Notes: a model not told the origin generated them from the letters alone. Counted from the stretch's first letter, positions 28,842-41,996 are shown. The stretch is DNA of 64,000 bases from Paragorgia papillata (GCA_035771165.1 JAWNZC010000112.1:837033-901032), one strand, 5' to 3'. Program-made: numbers and translations.

Positions 28842-30078
28842 ATTAATCATAAAATTGATAGTTACACTGTAAAATAATTTACCAGTAGTTTGCTTCATTT
28901 GCTTATAGGCTTTGATTACAATGACAATATTTTTGCAGATGTATACTATTACATTGGGAATGCAAATTATGTATGTATGTACTGTAATTATTCTAAAATT
29001 TAGTCATGCATCTTCTGTATTTCCATACTGGCACATGTACCAGGACCTTCAAAGGATACTGTGTTTAATTGTTCATTGTAATGAACCTGACCTGTAATAC
29101 CTAAGTATATTTTTTTTAAATAGCAAAAGTAACTTCAACATTGCAGTCTTGTGTTATCATTGAACTACATTTTATCCTGATCTTTTTATCCTGATCTCAT
29201 ATGGGCAACAAAGATTACAATTACATTGTACAAACTTGGTTATTGATTGATACAAAACTATTAAATGTACTGTAGCTAGCCTTGTAAATATGTGAGTAAA
29301 TATACCCTAAACTTCTAATGATGTATCAGGGCTTCTTTTAGGGGGGCATGCCCCCCTCCTTTGAAAAATATCCCCCCCTTCTAAATTTGAAACCCTGATG
29401 TTAAAGACGTATTATAGATATTATAGAGACGTATTGTATATAGTGTGATTAGTATTTAATGTACAATCTCAATCTGAATATAATTATAGTAATTTTTGTA
29501 ACATAAAACTTATAAAACATATCCCCATGAGTCCACAACAATGACAACATGTCCTCCTACATGATATATACTTGTGTGGTGTGGTGTATTCATATATTCA
29601 AGTATTTTGCTTGGTATTTTAATTTTATATCCTTCAAAACTCTTTCAAATCCCCCCCCCCCCCCTCAAAATGCAGGAAATGCAAATTTTAGACTCTAAAA
29701 TTCAAATTTTTCCTCCTGCCCCCCCTCCCCCCATGTGGTAAGTATTGCCTCACCCCCCCCCCCCCAAACACACTGTGATATATTCTGAAAAAACAACAAC
29801 ACTGGATGTAATATATACACGAGGAGGAGTGTTTCATCAGGATATGCAAACACTGAGACGTTATAGGTATTAGAGAGGTATATATGTATAATATATGCAA
29901 ACTTCCTCCAGTTTATACAAATACAGTATAAAGCCCTGCACAGACAACCAAGTTTTCCTTTTATATTTTGTTAGGCATTACTGTAATTGATAAATCATTA
30001 CAAATAGCAACATCTAGCACTCTACTAGCTGCTATAACAAATAGTATTAGGCTTTATAGAAAACAGTCATTTGCTCGG
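28842..30078. other. Non-coding interior of the MULE
   Basis: AT-rich with poly-C/poly-G stretches (29335-29375, 29650-29665, 29753-29765) and a ggggggcatgcccccctcc palindrome at 29340. No gene seen. Confidence 0.5.
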
Positions 30079-30484
30079 CTAGTTAACCACTAAAACATTT
30101 ATTTTTGCCAGTATTAATGTTGCTTTTTCATGTCTTCGCATGCTAGCTTTTGTGCTGAATTCAGAATGGCAGGCTTGACATTTTATGCCTGTGTGCACAT
30201 CTTCATGTCTCTTCAAATTACGTTTGTTAGCGAAAACCTTGTCACAAATTTTGCAATGAAATTCTTTTGTATGGACCAAAGCAATATGTGTTGTTAATGC
30301 ACGCTGATCAGCAAAATATTGGCCACAGTCTGTGCAACTCTGAGGATGGCAGCCCTTCTTGTGATAACGGTAATCCTTCTCACGAGCAAACATCTTGTTG
30401 CAACATGAACACTTCTGTTTTTCTTCCAGCATGCCTGTGTCCAAATCTTCTCGCTTTCGTTGTGCTTCATGTTTGCATTCCTAT
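30079..30484 (-). CDS. C2H2 zinc-finger exon inside the MULE
   Basis: A TTTTATAG acceptor at about 30485 opens a frame that encodes a Glu/Arg-rich leader and four C2H2-like fingers (CSCC...KKGCH, CTDC...HIALVH, CKIC...HEDVH, CQAC...RRHE; the last lacks its second His). It runs antisense to the transposase. Either an accessory MULE protein or a captured host gene fragment; no upstream exon was identified. Ends at TAA 30079. Confidence 0.6.
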
Positions 30485-32274
30485 AAAATAACATAAAGGT
30501 CACATTATTTAACCTCATTATTTAACTAAACAGCCATTCCATAGTGGACAATGCCTGTGGGTAATTGCGGTGATTTTTTTCACATTCCAGAAGGCCAAGG
30601 TATTGTAGCACCCAAAAATGGTATTGTACAGTAGGTGTTATGTTAATTTATTTTTTTTCAACAATGTGTCATTTCTGTGGAATGGCTGTAAATATTGTTC
30701 ATTGATTCCATTAATGAAAAAAACAAACATAAATGAAATGATTTACCCTTCTTCTTTCTCCCCCTATCTGTCTCCACATACTTGCTGCCACAGAACAAGC
30801 CTTCCCAATGTTGGCATCATTATCTAGTTTGTTCATTATAGCTGGCTGTGTAAAACAATGTAAATTTTTAAATCAAATAATAGCCCATAAAGGAGTGTTC
30901 ATAATTTACCCATGGGGGGGGGGGGGGGTATGGCAATTTTGAGGGGGGACATGATTTTTCAACAATAAGTTTGTTTTTCAATAGTTAATAGCACTTTACA
31001 ATTTGTTACAATCTACTCAATAAAAATGAAGCAGCCAGTACAATAAATTAGTGGCCACAAACTGCACAGAGTTGCCTGCGGAGTACACTAAAGGTTTTCA
31101 TCTCAATAACGAGGCAGCACTTCACTTGCAATAGTAACTTCTAGTATATTCAAGACCACAATCTATAACCCTTAACAATAAAATCTTACAGACAACAGAC
31201 ACTTTATTTTACTTTGTAATGGAAATTTATCCATGATTTCTGGTAGCAAAAACTCTGATATAATAATCACAAATGCATTAATATAATTGAAAAGACAATC
31301 AGCCAATTACAATAGTTCATTCAATCACCTGATTGAAGTTGGATACTCCAGTGAAAGAGAAACCCAAGATATTAGATGAAAACCGGTGTTCATCTAATTC
31401 TTAAGATCTCAATTATATCTATGCAAAATAAACAAGTTGCTGTATGAATAAATTTTACACACATCATGAATAAAATCTCATGAGGGTTTATTTTAATTGC
31501 ATTTTTCAATTGAAATCACTCGATTGAGATGCCATAAGATTTTTCTCTGCCACTTTTAATTTAGTGGGTCCAAAGCAAGCTTGCTTTAGATAAGGAAGCC
31601 CTGGGGAGATATTTAAAGTAATATAATTTTATAATTCCTAATAATTATATTTTAAGCCTCCGATTGTTTTCTCGTGTTTGGATCCCCTGACGAAACACTC
31701 AAACTCGTTGATATAATACATCGTGGTTTCATATTGTCTTATCCTCTTATCGATCATTAAATACAGCAAAGCGCACAGCTGCTATTCATAAACCTAAAAT
31801 GCGGACAAACAAACCGAAATCGACTCTCAAGGGATTCAAAATGAACGTTTTTCTATTGATGGCAACTCAGAATTAATGGGAAATGCGGACAAACATGCTC
31901 AAATTGATGACATTGACGTCATCTGTGCGGAGCGCTATTTTAATATTGTTTATGTAAATTGACTTCTTCCAGTGCCTATTTCATTCAAAAATATGTTATG
32001 AATTATTTATGTTTTGGCAAAAGCACGTTTGTGACTTCCCGCAACCCCTTGATAGAAGATGTTCCATCCACTTGGCTTTTTTATCGAGGATTTCTTTGGA
32101 TTGTTTGGTGCTTGATTTTCTTCGTTTTCCTCCGCCATTCCCGATAAAATTCACGTCAAATACAAACACACCACAAACAACAGGGGACCGAGGGTTACAC
32201 ATAGGAACTACAGGACATTGGGTTGGCATCGGCCGTTCGGGTTGGCAACGACCGTTTACGAAACGGAAAATTGC
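30485..32274. other. MULE 3' region without recognised gene
   Basis: Contains a poly-G run (30916-30928) and the right TIR from about 32190. No coding frame that I can support. Confidence 0.5.
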
Positions 32275-32283
32275 ACCGGCGCC

Positions 32284-34480
32284 ATTAACGTAGAAACAGC
32301 TTCTCGATCAGGTTTTACTTCTAATTTTTAGTATTCATTTACATACCACCAGATTTATTGGTAGTCAGCATAGGCGGTATAGCCCTAACTGCTTGGCATG
32401 ATTTATATTTTACTATATTATTATTTAATTACATCTTGTTACTAACCTGCCACATTGGCCAATCTCTTCAACTTTGGTCATTTAGGCTAATATGAAAGTG
32501 AAATATTTTTTATTGAAACTTTCTTTCAAACTATTGGTACTAGCAAATCAAATATTTAGGAATTAATAGCAACATCTGTTTACGTGGGTGTCAGTCACTG
32601 TGGTTCAAGGTACAGTAGCATATGGTATCATGTTCATGCGACCAGTATTCAGAACCATCCAGAAATCCGATAAACCAGAAAATTGTAGTATAACGTTAAA
32701 TTCTAAATTGTTGTTACATTTCTTTTACTAACTTGTTATTGATTCTCTCACATAACAGGACACAAAATATGACATGAGACAACATAAGATAACACAGAAA
32801 TTGGCTGCCTATAGCCGTTGATTAAAGCAGTTGCCGCTTTTTTTTCCCATTCTTGTTGATATGGACTTGTCAGTATAACTGCGCAAAACGTTTTTTCTTT
32901 ATTGTTCAATACCAATGGCTGTCTCTGAACTCTTCGGGGATCATAATTATTAGTTTTATTCATTGAAAGGGCTTTGCTTGATTTGTAAATTCTGTACAGT
33001 TCGTTAAAACGTAAGTCTAATTTATATTAGATTATTGTATATTATATATACAATATAGTATATAGCCGTATGTTGACGTCATATGGTTATCTTCTTATAA
33101 AATAAATAAAACCTGAGCAAAAAGCACAAACAAAATTAACTCATAAAAAGGTAGTGCAGTGCGTAAGGAGTGTAAAAACTAACCTGTCACATCATTTCCA
33201 CCATCGTGCTTTAGACGTTTTTCTAATAAAATAAAAACAACGGTCTATTTAGCACTTAGGAATAAAACATAACCGAGATTAAAATACGTGGCTAAAACGC
33301 GGGAGAAAAAGACCAGGAATCAATGTATTTTTAGACCTTGAAATCGTTTGAAGACTGCAACACACCAATGAATTTTAATTAAAAGGTATGTGACTTTGAT
33401 CCCAAGGGTATAGTCCATCATTGTGTCCATAAGTATTTATCATTGTGCTTGCCCTACTTGTAAAATGGCGGCCGCTATTGTAAAACCTTCTATTGTAACT
33501 GACCAACCATAACGTGATTGTGGGCTCAGGCAATAAAACTGCATGTGTGGAGATATCTTTGTTTCGAAAGTGATATCAGTACGTTCAGAATGTAGTTTAC
33601 AATGTTTCACTAAATTCTACAAACTGTTTTGGAAGAGAGCATGTGGTGGCTGAGGGGTCATATAATCCTGGTACCTGATGCCCAGCAAGCCATGTCGTCC
33701 TAGTTGATGTTCGGGCGATATTATACCGAGGCAGCAGTTGCTCAGCTATACATATACCGGCACCACTAATGTAGAAGCAGTCTCTCGATCAGGTTTTACT
33801 TCTAATTTTTAGTATTCATTTAAATACCACTCGGTTGATTGGCAATCAGCATAGCTCTAACTGCTTGGCATAATCTATTTTTCTGTATTATTAATTAATT
33901 ACGTCTAGTTACTAACCTGCCACATTGCCAGATCTGTTCAACTTTGATCGTTCAGCTAATATGAAAAAGCAAAATATTTTTCATTAAATCTGTCTTTGAA
34001 ACTATTGATACCAGAAAATCAAATGTTTAGGAATTGATAGCAACATCTCTTTATTTGGAGTCGTTGTGATTCAGTGTACAGTAGCATAACGTATAACGTT
34101 TATAACAGTATAACGTTAAATTCTAAATCGTTGTTACATTTCTGTTACTAACTTGTTATTGTTTTGTATCACATAACAAGACACAACATGACATGAGACA
34201 ACATAACATAACACATAAATTGGCTGCCAATAGCTGTGTTATAGAGAATGACTGCCATTTAGGCCGTCCAAACGTCAGTCACCACTACCACCACCACCAG
34301 TTCTTGTTAAAACTACACTAACCTAAACGAGAAAATTCCACAAACATGTAGATATATACTTTAATACAATTTTAAATTTAGAATATGGAAATTGTAGAAT
34401 AAAATTTAAGATTTTACTAACTTGATACGTCGAGCAAGCACGTTTTGGGCATTCTTGCTTGTTCATCTAATAGGTCAAGA
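32284..34480 (-). repeat. Duplicated host block with micro-exon-like cassettes (proximal)
   Basis: 32284-32760 resembles 33770-34230, and 32800-33240 resembles 44100-44520, so the region is built of diverged tandem/dispersed duplicates. Minus-strand exon-like cassettes bounded by AG and GT lie at 32447-32486 (40 nt, off frame), 33184-33222 (39), 33917-33955 (39) and 34422-34466 (45). The intact ones are multiples of three and open in phase 1. Confidence 0.6.
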
Positions 34481-34768
34481 AAATATCTGTCAATAACTGA
34501 ATACTTTTGTCACATCCTTATAATATGAAATAAAATTTGAACACCTATCCGATTGGGATCGCCTACTCCTATCTACCTAGCTAGCATGCTGATGCGTGCA
34601 CACAGCTTTGGCGAATACAGTAATTGGTGATTGCTGATTTTTAACCTACATTTCCCCTTGTGAATAGGCAGCTGGAATTACTGCGTTGTTTTTTTTATCT
34701 ATACAAATGAATATGGAGTGGTAATGTTTGGAACAGTATGCAACTATTAAGACAAAACTACAATTTAC

Positions 34769-34915
34769 CTGTAGCTTGGCATGTTGATCAGATCACTTTT
34801 TGCCCATACCCTTCTTTTCCCTGTGGAATCCCACATAACAGGTGGACAAACCGGAGACATTTCACGCATTTGTGACCGCCGCCTGACTTTCCAAAACATA
34901 CGTGGCATAGATGAT
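34769..34915 (-). pseudogene. Zinc-finger exon candidate (CxxC...CGIPQGKEGYGQKV)
   Basis: 147 nt between TTTAACAG and GTAAAT on the minus strand, phase 1 at both ends like neighbouring cassettes. In that phase it encodes CHVCFGKSGGGHKCVKCLRF followed by VHLLCGIPQGKEGYGQKV, a Cys/His module like those at the ends of KRBA2/GIN-type integrase proteins. A TGA interrupts it at the position where relatives have a Cys; a final CxxA follows. Likely a broken exon; alternative frames are also open. Confidence 0.5.
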
Positions 34916-34919
34916 CTGT

Positions 34920-37428
34920 TAAAGATAAAACAAGCACTAAATTGTAAACTAAGCCTACCCTTGTGCTCCAGCAAAAGAAGAGCATTTCTTTATTAGTTAC
35001 TTGATTCATAGATATTCGTTTTACGTAGCTAACCTGTGGACTAACCGATGCATTAATTGTACTTAACTGGCTACAGCCTATAGTATTGATAGCTTATTTG
35101 TCTACTACAAAGAACTTATTTAGTCACCAAACAGGTTATCCGGGCTTCATATAACTGGTGTTAGATGACTGTTATCACTGAATGTCTGAATATTAAAATT
35201 CTTTCCAATAATTTGTCATACAAATTTCAAATAAACGAAAGAACTCCGATCGAAAAAATAAATGTAAGGGAGATCAGGAATAGTAGAAAGAACGTGGAAC
35301 AGCTGTAATAAAAAGATTTACAAGAATAAACCTATGCATGCGCAGCTCATGATACTGGCCCTTTAAAGATTTATTTTTGCTAAGTGTTTGCTCCCTTAGC
35401 CCGGGACGTCTTTAATAATTTTTTCAAATTTACTTTTAATTTTCAAGCTATGCCGATGTATTTTTAACACTGTATATTTTTTTCTTTTTCAATGTATTGG
35501 GTAATAATATCCAGTATACGTTATCCAAAAGGAATTTACTTTTATGGCAACATTTCGGAAAGAATTTAGTTCTTTTATATTTAACAGTTTTAATTTGTTT
35601 CCTTTCTTAATCATCAGCTTTTCTCTTTTCCAAAAGCCGCAGCTTTTTGATCCGGCATTCCTGTACGCGTCGGCGTGCATCGTATAGACAATTTCAACAT
35701 GAAATCGCGGTTATTTTCTTTAACATGTACACATACTTAGAAATGTCGGCACCCTTGAAGAATTTTTCGTCACGAAAAGCTAAAATTGGTTTAAACTTGT
35801 TTGCAGTCATTGTTATTGTTTTGTTATTAAGTCATCCGTTGTTGTGATTTCGGCTTACATTCTACAGAAGATATTCTTTGAAAAAATCGAGCGAGATGAA
35901 GAAGCTTGCGTGATGCGCCGACAATACATATGATCAGCGCAACATCCTGGTTTGGCGAACGCCAGGCGGCCAAGGTATTAGAATCGTAAAACTAATACCT
36001 TGTAGGATTGCGTTGTTAGATATACAAATATTCGCATCGTTCTTACCTTTGAAGGAGGACTTATGCCTTTTTGTTTGTTAAATATGGATTCAAGAAGGTT
36101 TTCCTTTCGTCAGATAAGTTCTAGTCACCATATCAAAGCTTCAAAATTTTTATAAATAATTGCTCTTTGTTTCCATATTATTGAAGTATTGAACTCTAGT
36201 GTTGGAAGCTTTTCCTTGTGAAATAGGCGATACAGCCGATACTACATGGATGATTTATATATTGAGATGTTATATATTGTTAATGTAATGAAGTGAAAAG
36301 AATTGCAGACTTCTCGCTGCGAAATAAAAGCCGTTTTAGATCGAAATAGTAAAAGCGCCTGACTTTAAAATATAAATATTGTACCACCTGTGGTGGAATA
36401 TAACACCGAAAATCCGCGTTTCTTGTCAAGCCAAGGTATTAGTTTCGAGATTCTAATACCTTGACGTCTAAGCCTTTCAAACACTTGTCGCTAAAGTCGC
36501 TAAAGTCGCTAAGGTTGTTGCGTGCATCAGCGAGGACGGTACGGTACTGCGGAATTGAAATCAAACAATCAATAACAAAGATGTTGTTTTTCTTCCATTC
36601 CGTCTCTGTTCTTGGAATAATTATATTATTTTACAATTCATTTCAATCTGGAGAAAAAAGGTATTAGACTAATACCTTTAATACCTTAGCGCGCCGCCCC
36701 TGGATAGAGCAAAATACAAAGTATGAAGTATAGTTTATATAAGTGGGTTATGGTTCACGAAATGTTAGAGAGTGCTCAATACCATATATAGATAGAGCAA
36801 AATACAAAGTATGAAGTATAGTTTACCTTAAAGTCTTCGCTACCAGAGGTTTCGCCCTAAACGGGATCATCAGGCGATCCTGATGTATATATATATACAT
36901 TTTATTCTAAACCTATGATTATGGTTGGTCAAAAAATTTATGAGAAATCTCGATATTTGCACTTTTTGTGTAATTAGCAGATGGGATTGTCGAGACTTGA
37001 GCCCATGATGCTATTATTTGTAGGCATTATCTTTAGTAATTAACAATTATTGGACGAGGTTGAACAAAATGTCTGCCACAGATTTTTGAGAAACAAAAAA
37101 TCCACCACTGAAGCAAAATATTTTTTTGAAGTTAAAATATATACATATATATATATATACATGTATATCTATTTATTTATTTTGAGTGCTAAATTATTAT
37201 TAGTGCATGGTTGTATCTCTTTTTTTTTAACTGAAGAAAGAAGGAATGATGGCGGTTGTACACATAACCACAATGTATTTTGCAGCCCTAACCGCTCAAA
37301 CGTGGCTAAGCGTTATGAATCGTAAAGCAAATGAAACATCGTCTTACTTATAATTCTACAGGCAGCAATAAAGTGTGGTCACATGTTAGAAGCGCCATCT
37401 TTCTCATTGCTCTAAATTTGTACTGGCC
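34920..37428. other. Host sequence with small palindromes, no clear gene
   Basis: Holds three aaggtattag/ctaatacctt palindromes (35971-36002, 36432-36463, 36658-36678), a direct repeat of tagagcaaaatacaaagtat (36705 and 36773), a gatcatcagg-cgatcctgatg palindrome near 36866 and a TA-rich stretch at 37137-37160. Short ORFs here have no family features. The last 50 bases are 3' DIRS sequence. Confidence 0.5.
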
Positions 37429-37434
37429 ATAGAG

Positions 37435-39434
37435 CAGGGGCGGATCTAGGGTACGTCAAACACGTCAAGCGACTAACGTAAAAAAAATTGACTAATTAAT
37501 TCAATTTTAAAAAGCTGACTAATTAATTCAATAAAAAATGGCTAAATATTTATTACTTTCCAAATTTTTAAAATTTTATTTTAAAACCGATTTCGAGGAG
37601 TGAATGCGAGCGCAATAACGCAATAAATCTCTCTACGTCCGGTCTTGTTCATTCCCCCGTGTTGATTGCACGTGAGCTAACTATGCACCAGACCACTAGA
37701 GCAGTCTTATACGCTCGGCCTAGGGATAGAGGTGTAAATCTTTACAAATGGGTACAATTTTATACGTCGAACTGGCCGAAATACGTCGAAATAACGAGCG
37801 CTGATTGGTCGAAAACAATGCAAATACGTCGGAAGTGCATGCAATTACGTCGGAAGTAAAATTTCTTGACGCACTTGGGTTTTGATTGGCTGATACAGCA
37901 CGGTTTGACTAACTTTGCCGCATTTGCAGCATCATGAACAGTATTGCTCTGACTCGACTTCAAGCTTATGTTTGAGACGGAGTTCGTATCATGGCTTCTA
38001 CGAATGTCATGGAACGTGTACAAAACGCTCTTAAAGCTAAAGATGATGAATTTCTGCGACAGATCTATCGCGATTTGTCATCGAAAATCAAGTCTTGTGC
38101 CACCCTTTCTAATCGAGAGATTCTGGCGCAGATTGGAAAGACCTTGCACAGGGATTTCGGTGCAGAGTCATACATTCCTCTGTATGTTAATACAGCTGGA
38201 AAGTCAAAGAAGTCTTGTGTTGCTCTAAGGTGAGTGAATAATCTATCGTTTTAGCGTTCTCATTCAATTATTACTTTTAATGATCGTCTTTGTACCGTGA
38301 ATGATTTAAATTGAACGGGAGGTCAACTTATTTATCATAAATTATTTGAATTGGTAGCTGCGTATGAATAATTCATAACAAGACGCCTGCTCAGGCGTTC
38401 ACTCGGGATACTGATTTCTGAAAGCTTCGCGTAGCCTGTGCGTACTCTAGCAAGACTACATGACAATGGCAATGCATAATTGCATAGATTTTCACAAATA
38501 GAATCTATGGTCTTATATGAACTGCTGCGGTCGAGGCTGCGGTGCAGGAAGCGCCGAAGGTTTGCTTTATTGTATAAATGTAAACAAGGCCGTTTTTCTG
38601 AAAATTAAACAACGGATCTGATATATTTAGTAGACAAAACCTATAGTGTCGGATTCGGCAAAATCAAGCGATCATTTTGATATAGAATTTATTTAAATTC
38701 GGACAAATAGAAAATATTTAAACATGTTTTAAAACACACGTTTCCAAATGTAATACGACACGCGAGATCTAGACATGCACTGAACATGTTCAACATATTG
38801 ATATCTTATTATCTTACCGGTATTTGCTCTATTCGGTGCTTATTATTATGCTTGCATTTTGTAGTTGTCGGACTATAAAGTAGCAAGGCCAGGACCAACC
38901 TGTTTTGAAATAGCTCGTCATCTTTTACGTACTAGGTCTACCGCGATCGCATGCGTGTGCAGTTGTAAACATTGTAAAGCTTTAGATGAATTGAAGCCAA
39001 TTGTCAGCCGCATTACTGATAAACTATAACTCGGTCACTTGCAAAGCTATTCAAACAAGTAAACAACTGAGAAACAGTGAAATGTCTTGTGAATATTAAA
39101 AAACATCGATAAAATGGCAATAAAAGCTTCGTGTTTCCTAGGCATGCTGATGAGCTCTAACATAGAGCGAAACAGCCAACTTTCTTCATAAAATACGACT
39201 ACATTATCAAAGATCGAATTGGACGGGAAAACATTCTGAAAAATAATAAAATGTTTCCTAAAAACTTGATTGAAAACGTTAAATAAAATGCTCAAAAGTG
39301 CTGTCAGATCGCGGGAAATGCCATTTCAGAGACCCAAATTTCAAAAAATTTCCGGGGGGCATATCCCCGGACCCCCTAGATGTGTGTACCCCGCCATTTT
39401 GACTAACGTATAAAAAATCCTAGATCCGCCCCTG
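37435..39434. mobile_element. 2,000-bp TIR element inserted in the DIRS recombinase
   Basis: 16-bp perfect TIRs CAGGGGCGGATCTAGG / CCTAGATCCGCCCCTG at the two ends, with related subterminal acgttagtc words. Flanked by 6-bp repeats atagag (37429-37434 and 39435-39440). CAGGGGCGGAT-type ends are common in hAT elements, but those make 8-bp TSDs, so the family is left open. No transposase inside. Confidence 0.8.
37991..38232 (+). CDS. Exon-like ORF inside the 2-kb element
   Basis: MASTNVMERVQNALKAKDDE onward, 80 codons ending at a good splice donor (AAG/GTGAGTG). Helical, charged, no family recognised. It could be a captured first exon of a host gene or the remains of an autonomous relative's ORF. 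No downstream exon found before the element's right end. Confidence 0.4.
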
Positions 39435-40383
39435 ATAGAGGCTGGTACAGACTTAATTAGGCTAGATGGAGTGTTAATGTATCTACCGTAACAGTCTGAG
39501 GACCATCGTCCTAAAACTTTAATAAGCCAGGCGGACATTCCTGCAGCCGCAGCTGTCGTAGCTGCGCCAATACGGAAGCTGTGTGTGGCGTAGACGTTAT
39601 GATTCAGGCCAGCTGTTGCCAAGAGGCAATTGAGTTCTCTGGACATCAAGTAACGACTCAGAGGTCGACCATTAGTGTAACAGAATAGCGGACAATTACA
39701 GGCGATAGGGTGACAATTGTAGGATATAGTTTCTCATAGCTTTTACTGCGCAAATTGGAGAGTTAGACTCGGCAATTGTCAAGGTGCAACCTTGGCGAAA
39801 TGGGTCAGTTTTTGATTTCTTTATATGTACTGTGAAATGGTGTGCTGTTACAATATCTGGGTGAAATTGGATATCCGATATAGTGAGGTGACTGTCAGGA
39901 TCAAAGTTGGAGTTACACGTAAACTCGCTGCACCGAAGAAAACCAAAAAAGGCTAGTGTAAACGCAGCCCAGAGCATAACGGAGTCTAACTGCCCAGTGT
40001 GATCAGGTCTTAAGCTAGCATAAAAAGCTGACAGGATATCAACGGTGATAGGACGTCGTTCCCGAACGCCACTGCCCTGAACACGTTTAATACCTCTTAA
40101 CACTTGGGTGAGTAGTGGCATCCCTTGAGGTGCGTAGGGGATGTTAAACCTGAGATGAAGGTGGCCCATACCCCAGCAAGATATGTCTTAATTGTTTTTA
40201 GAGAGACATGACCACTGGGAGAAAGGGAGAACCAGACGTGACAATATCCCGTTGCAGACAGAACTTAATAAACTGGTTAATACCCACTTGGTAAGTCTTG
40301 AGGGTCGTCGGAGCCCACGAGCTTGTAAACAAAAAAATGACCCTGGAACTTAGAGCCTCATCATGTATTCGGTTATGATGCAA
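39435..40383 (-). pseudogene. DIRS tyrosine recombinase
   Basis: N-terminal core-binding part (WAPTTLKTYQVGINQFIKFC), then FGFLRCSEF with the first catalytic Arg, and HSFRIGAAT with the His-x-x-Arg box, followed by LGRWSSDCYGRYI containing the nucleophilic Tyr. All catalytic residues are visible, but stops near 40195, 39694 and 39650 break the frame. The C-terminus was cut by the 2-kb TIR insertion at 39434. Confidence 0.85.
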
Positions 40384-41964
40384 GGTACTAGACTGGTGGT
40401 TGGCGCCAACTGATGGAAACGATCCATCTGGAAACGAGAAAGAGCATCGGCAATGCCATTGTCAATGCCCGGAATGTGTTCAGCGGTAAAAGTGAAATTA
40501 TATGTTAAGGTTAGGAGTGTCAGAGGGCGAACTAAGTCCATAATTCGCGTGGACTTTGAAGATTTTTTGTTAAGAATGGTAACTACAGCCTCATTATCGC
40601 AGGCGAAAAATTAGCCGTTAGACCATAAGTGTGCCCAAATTTCGCAAGCGGTGACTATAGGAAAAAGTTCTTGCCAAGCAATCGATATATCGCAGGTCTT
40701 GCTTATTAGCTGGTGGGGTTGCCATTTGCCTTGGAACCAAGCGCAGTTCAAGAAACCACCGTAGCCAATTGAACCGGAAGCATCGGTAAATAGCTGAATG
40801 GTGTCGGAAAAAAGGGTGTTTTGATCGAGGAATATGTTCACTCCATTCCACGATTGCAGAAACAACTTCCACATTTCTAGATCCTTGTGGAACTCGGTAT
40901 TTAGACGGATGTGGTGGTATGACTGTTTAACACCGAGTTAGTTGAATCATACCCTGTAGAAAGGCGCGTCCTGGCGCAACAACGCGACACGCAAACTGTA
41001 ATGTGCCAATAAGTGACTGAAGCTCAGAAAGCTTACATTTCTTTCGCTTGCCCCAATCCGATAAGGCCTGACGAGCGCGAAGCAGCTTATCAACGGGCAA
41101 TTTTGCTTTCATTTCAGAGGAATCCAGAGTTATCCCGAGGAACTCGAGTGAGGTGGAGGGTTTGAAGGTTTTGTTAGGTGCTAAAAGAACGTCTAGCTCA
41201 GTGAAAGACAGAGTAGTTTACACAAAGATGTTGAGCATGTAGAGGACAGAGGGGTCAGCCAAAAAGAAGTCGTCTAAAATATGTAGGACCCTGTGGATAT
41301 CAAAATGGGTTTTTAGAATCCACTCTAAAGCATCCGAAAGAAGATTAAACAAAAAAGGAGCACTGCGTAGACCAAAAGGGAGGACCATGTCAAAGAAAAA
41401 CATATTCTTCCATTTCATTCCCAGTAGTTCCCAATCGTCGGGGTGCACCCGGATGTTGCGAAAGGCAGATTTTATGTCTGTTTTGGCCATAAAGCAACTG
41501 GGGCCGAGCTCTTGAATAAGTTTTATCGCGTCATCTAAGCGGATGTATTGTAAAGAGTAAATTTCCTGTGAGATATGATCGTTAACGCTTTGGCCGTAGC
41601 CTTTGGGGTACGAGAGATGAAAAATTGTGCGCCATTTGTTTGTGTGTTTCTTTGGAACAAGTCCCACAGGGTAAATTTGGAAATTGTCGAAAGGGGGGTT
41701 GTTGAAACGCCCCGCGGTACGCCCTTGGGTTACCTCGTCTAATAAATTGGACTCGATTATATCCGGATATTTCTTGGCGCTTATAAGGTTTGAACTAAAA
41801 AATGGGTGTCGAGGTCCCTCATAACCAATTTTAAAACCATACCAAAGGCCATTACAGAGAAAAGTAACAAAGGAGCGGTCGGGGTGAGTAAGAAGATAAG
41901 ATTCTAAGAGATCAACATTAATTGGGGTTTTTGGTGACAGAGAAGCTAAGTGACTATTTGTCAC
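40384..41964 (-). pseudogene. DIRS reverse transcriptase and RNase H
   Basis: RT: PVGLVPKKHTNKWRTIFHLSYPKG, MAKTDIKSAFRNIRVHPDDW (first Asp), LPFGLRSAPFLFN, and the LHILDDFF catalytic pair. RNase H: LFTDASGSIGYGG, ELFPIV, a CDNEAV stretch, and ADALSR. Stops at 41218, 40927 and 40611 interrupt it. The arrangement and sequence class are DIRS1/Pao-unlike and typical of DIRS. Confidence 0.85.
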
Positions 41965-41996
41965 GGTGTCGACGGGAACGAGTGGACTCTGAAGAG

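Larger units (their letters stand above)
25757..32274 (+). mobile_element. Mutator-like element (MULE), 6.5 kb with 9-bp TSD
   Basis: TIRs begin GCAATTTTCCGTTTCGTAAACGGTCGTTGCCAACCC on both ends (left from 25757, right ending 32274). The 9-bp duplication accggcgcc lies at 25748-25756 and 32275-32283. Carries a transposase gene on + and a zinc-finger ORF on -. Two paralogous copies of the host repeat lack the insertion at the matching point (about 33773 and 44735). Confidence 0.9.

Noticed and set aside
32009..32293. 94-codon ORF at the MULE right end
   Set aside because: Mostly terminal inverted repeat sequence.
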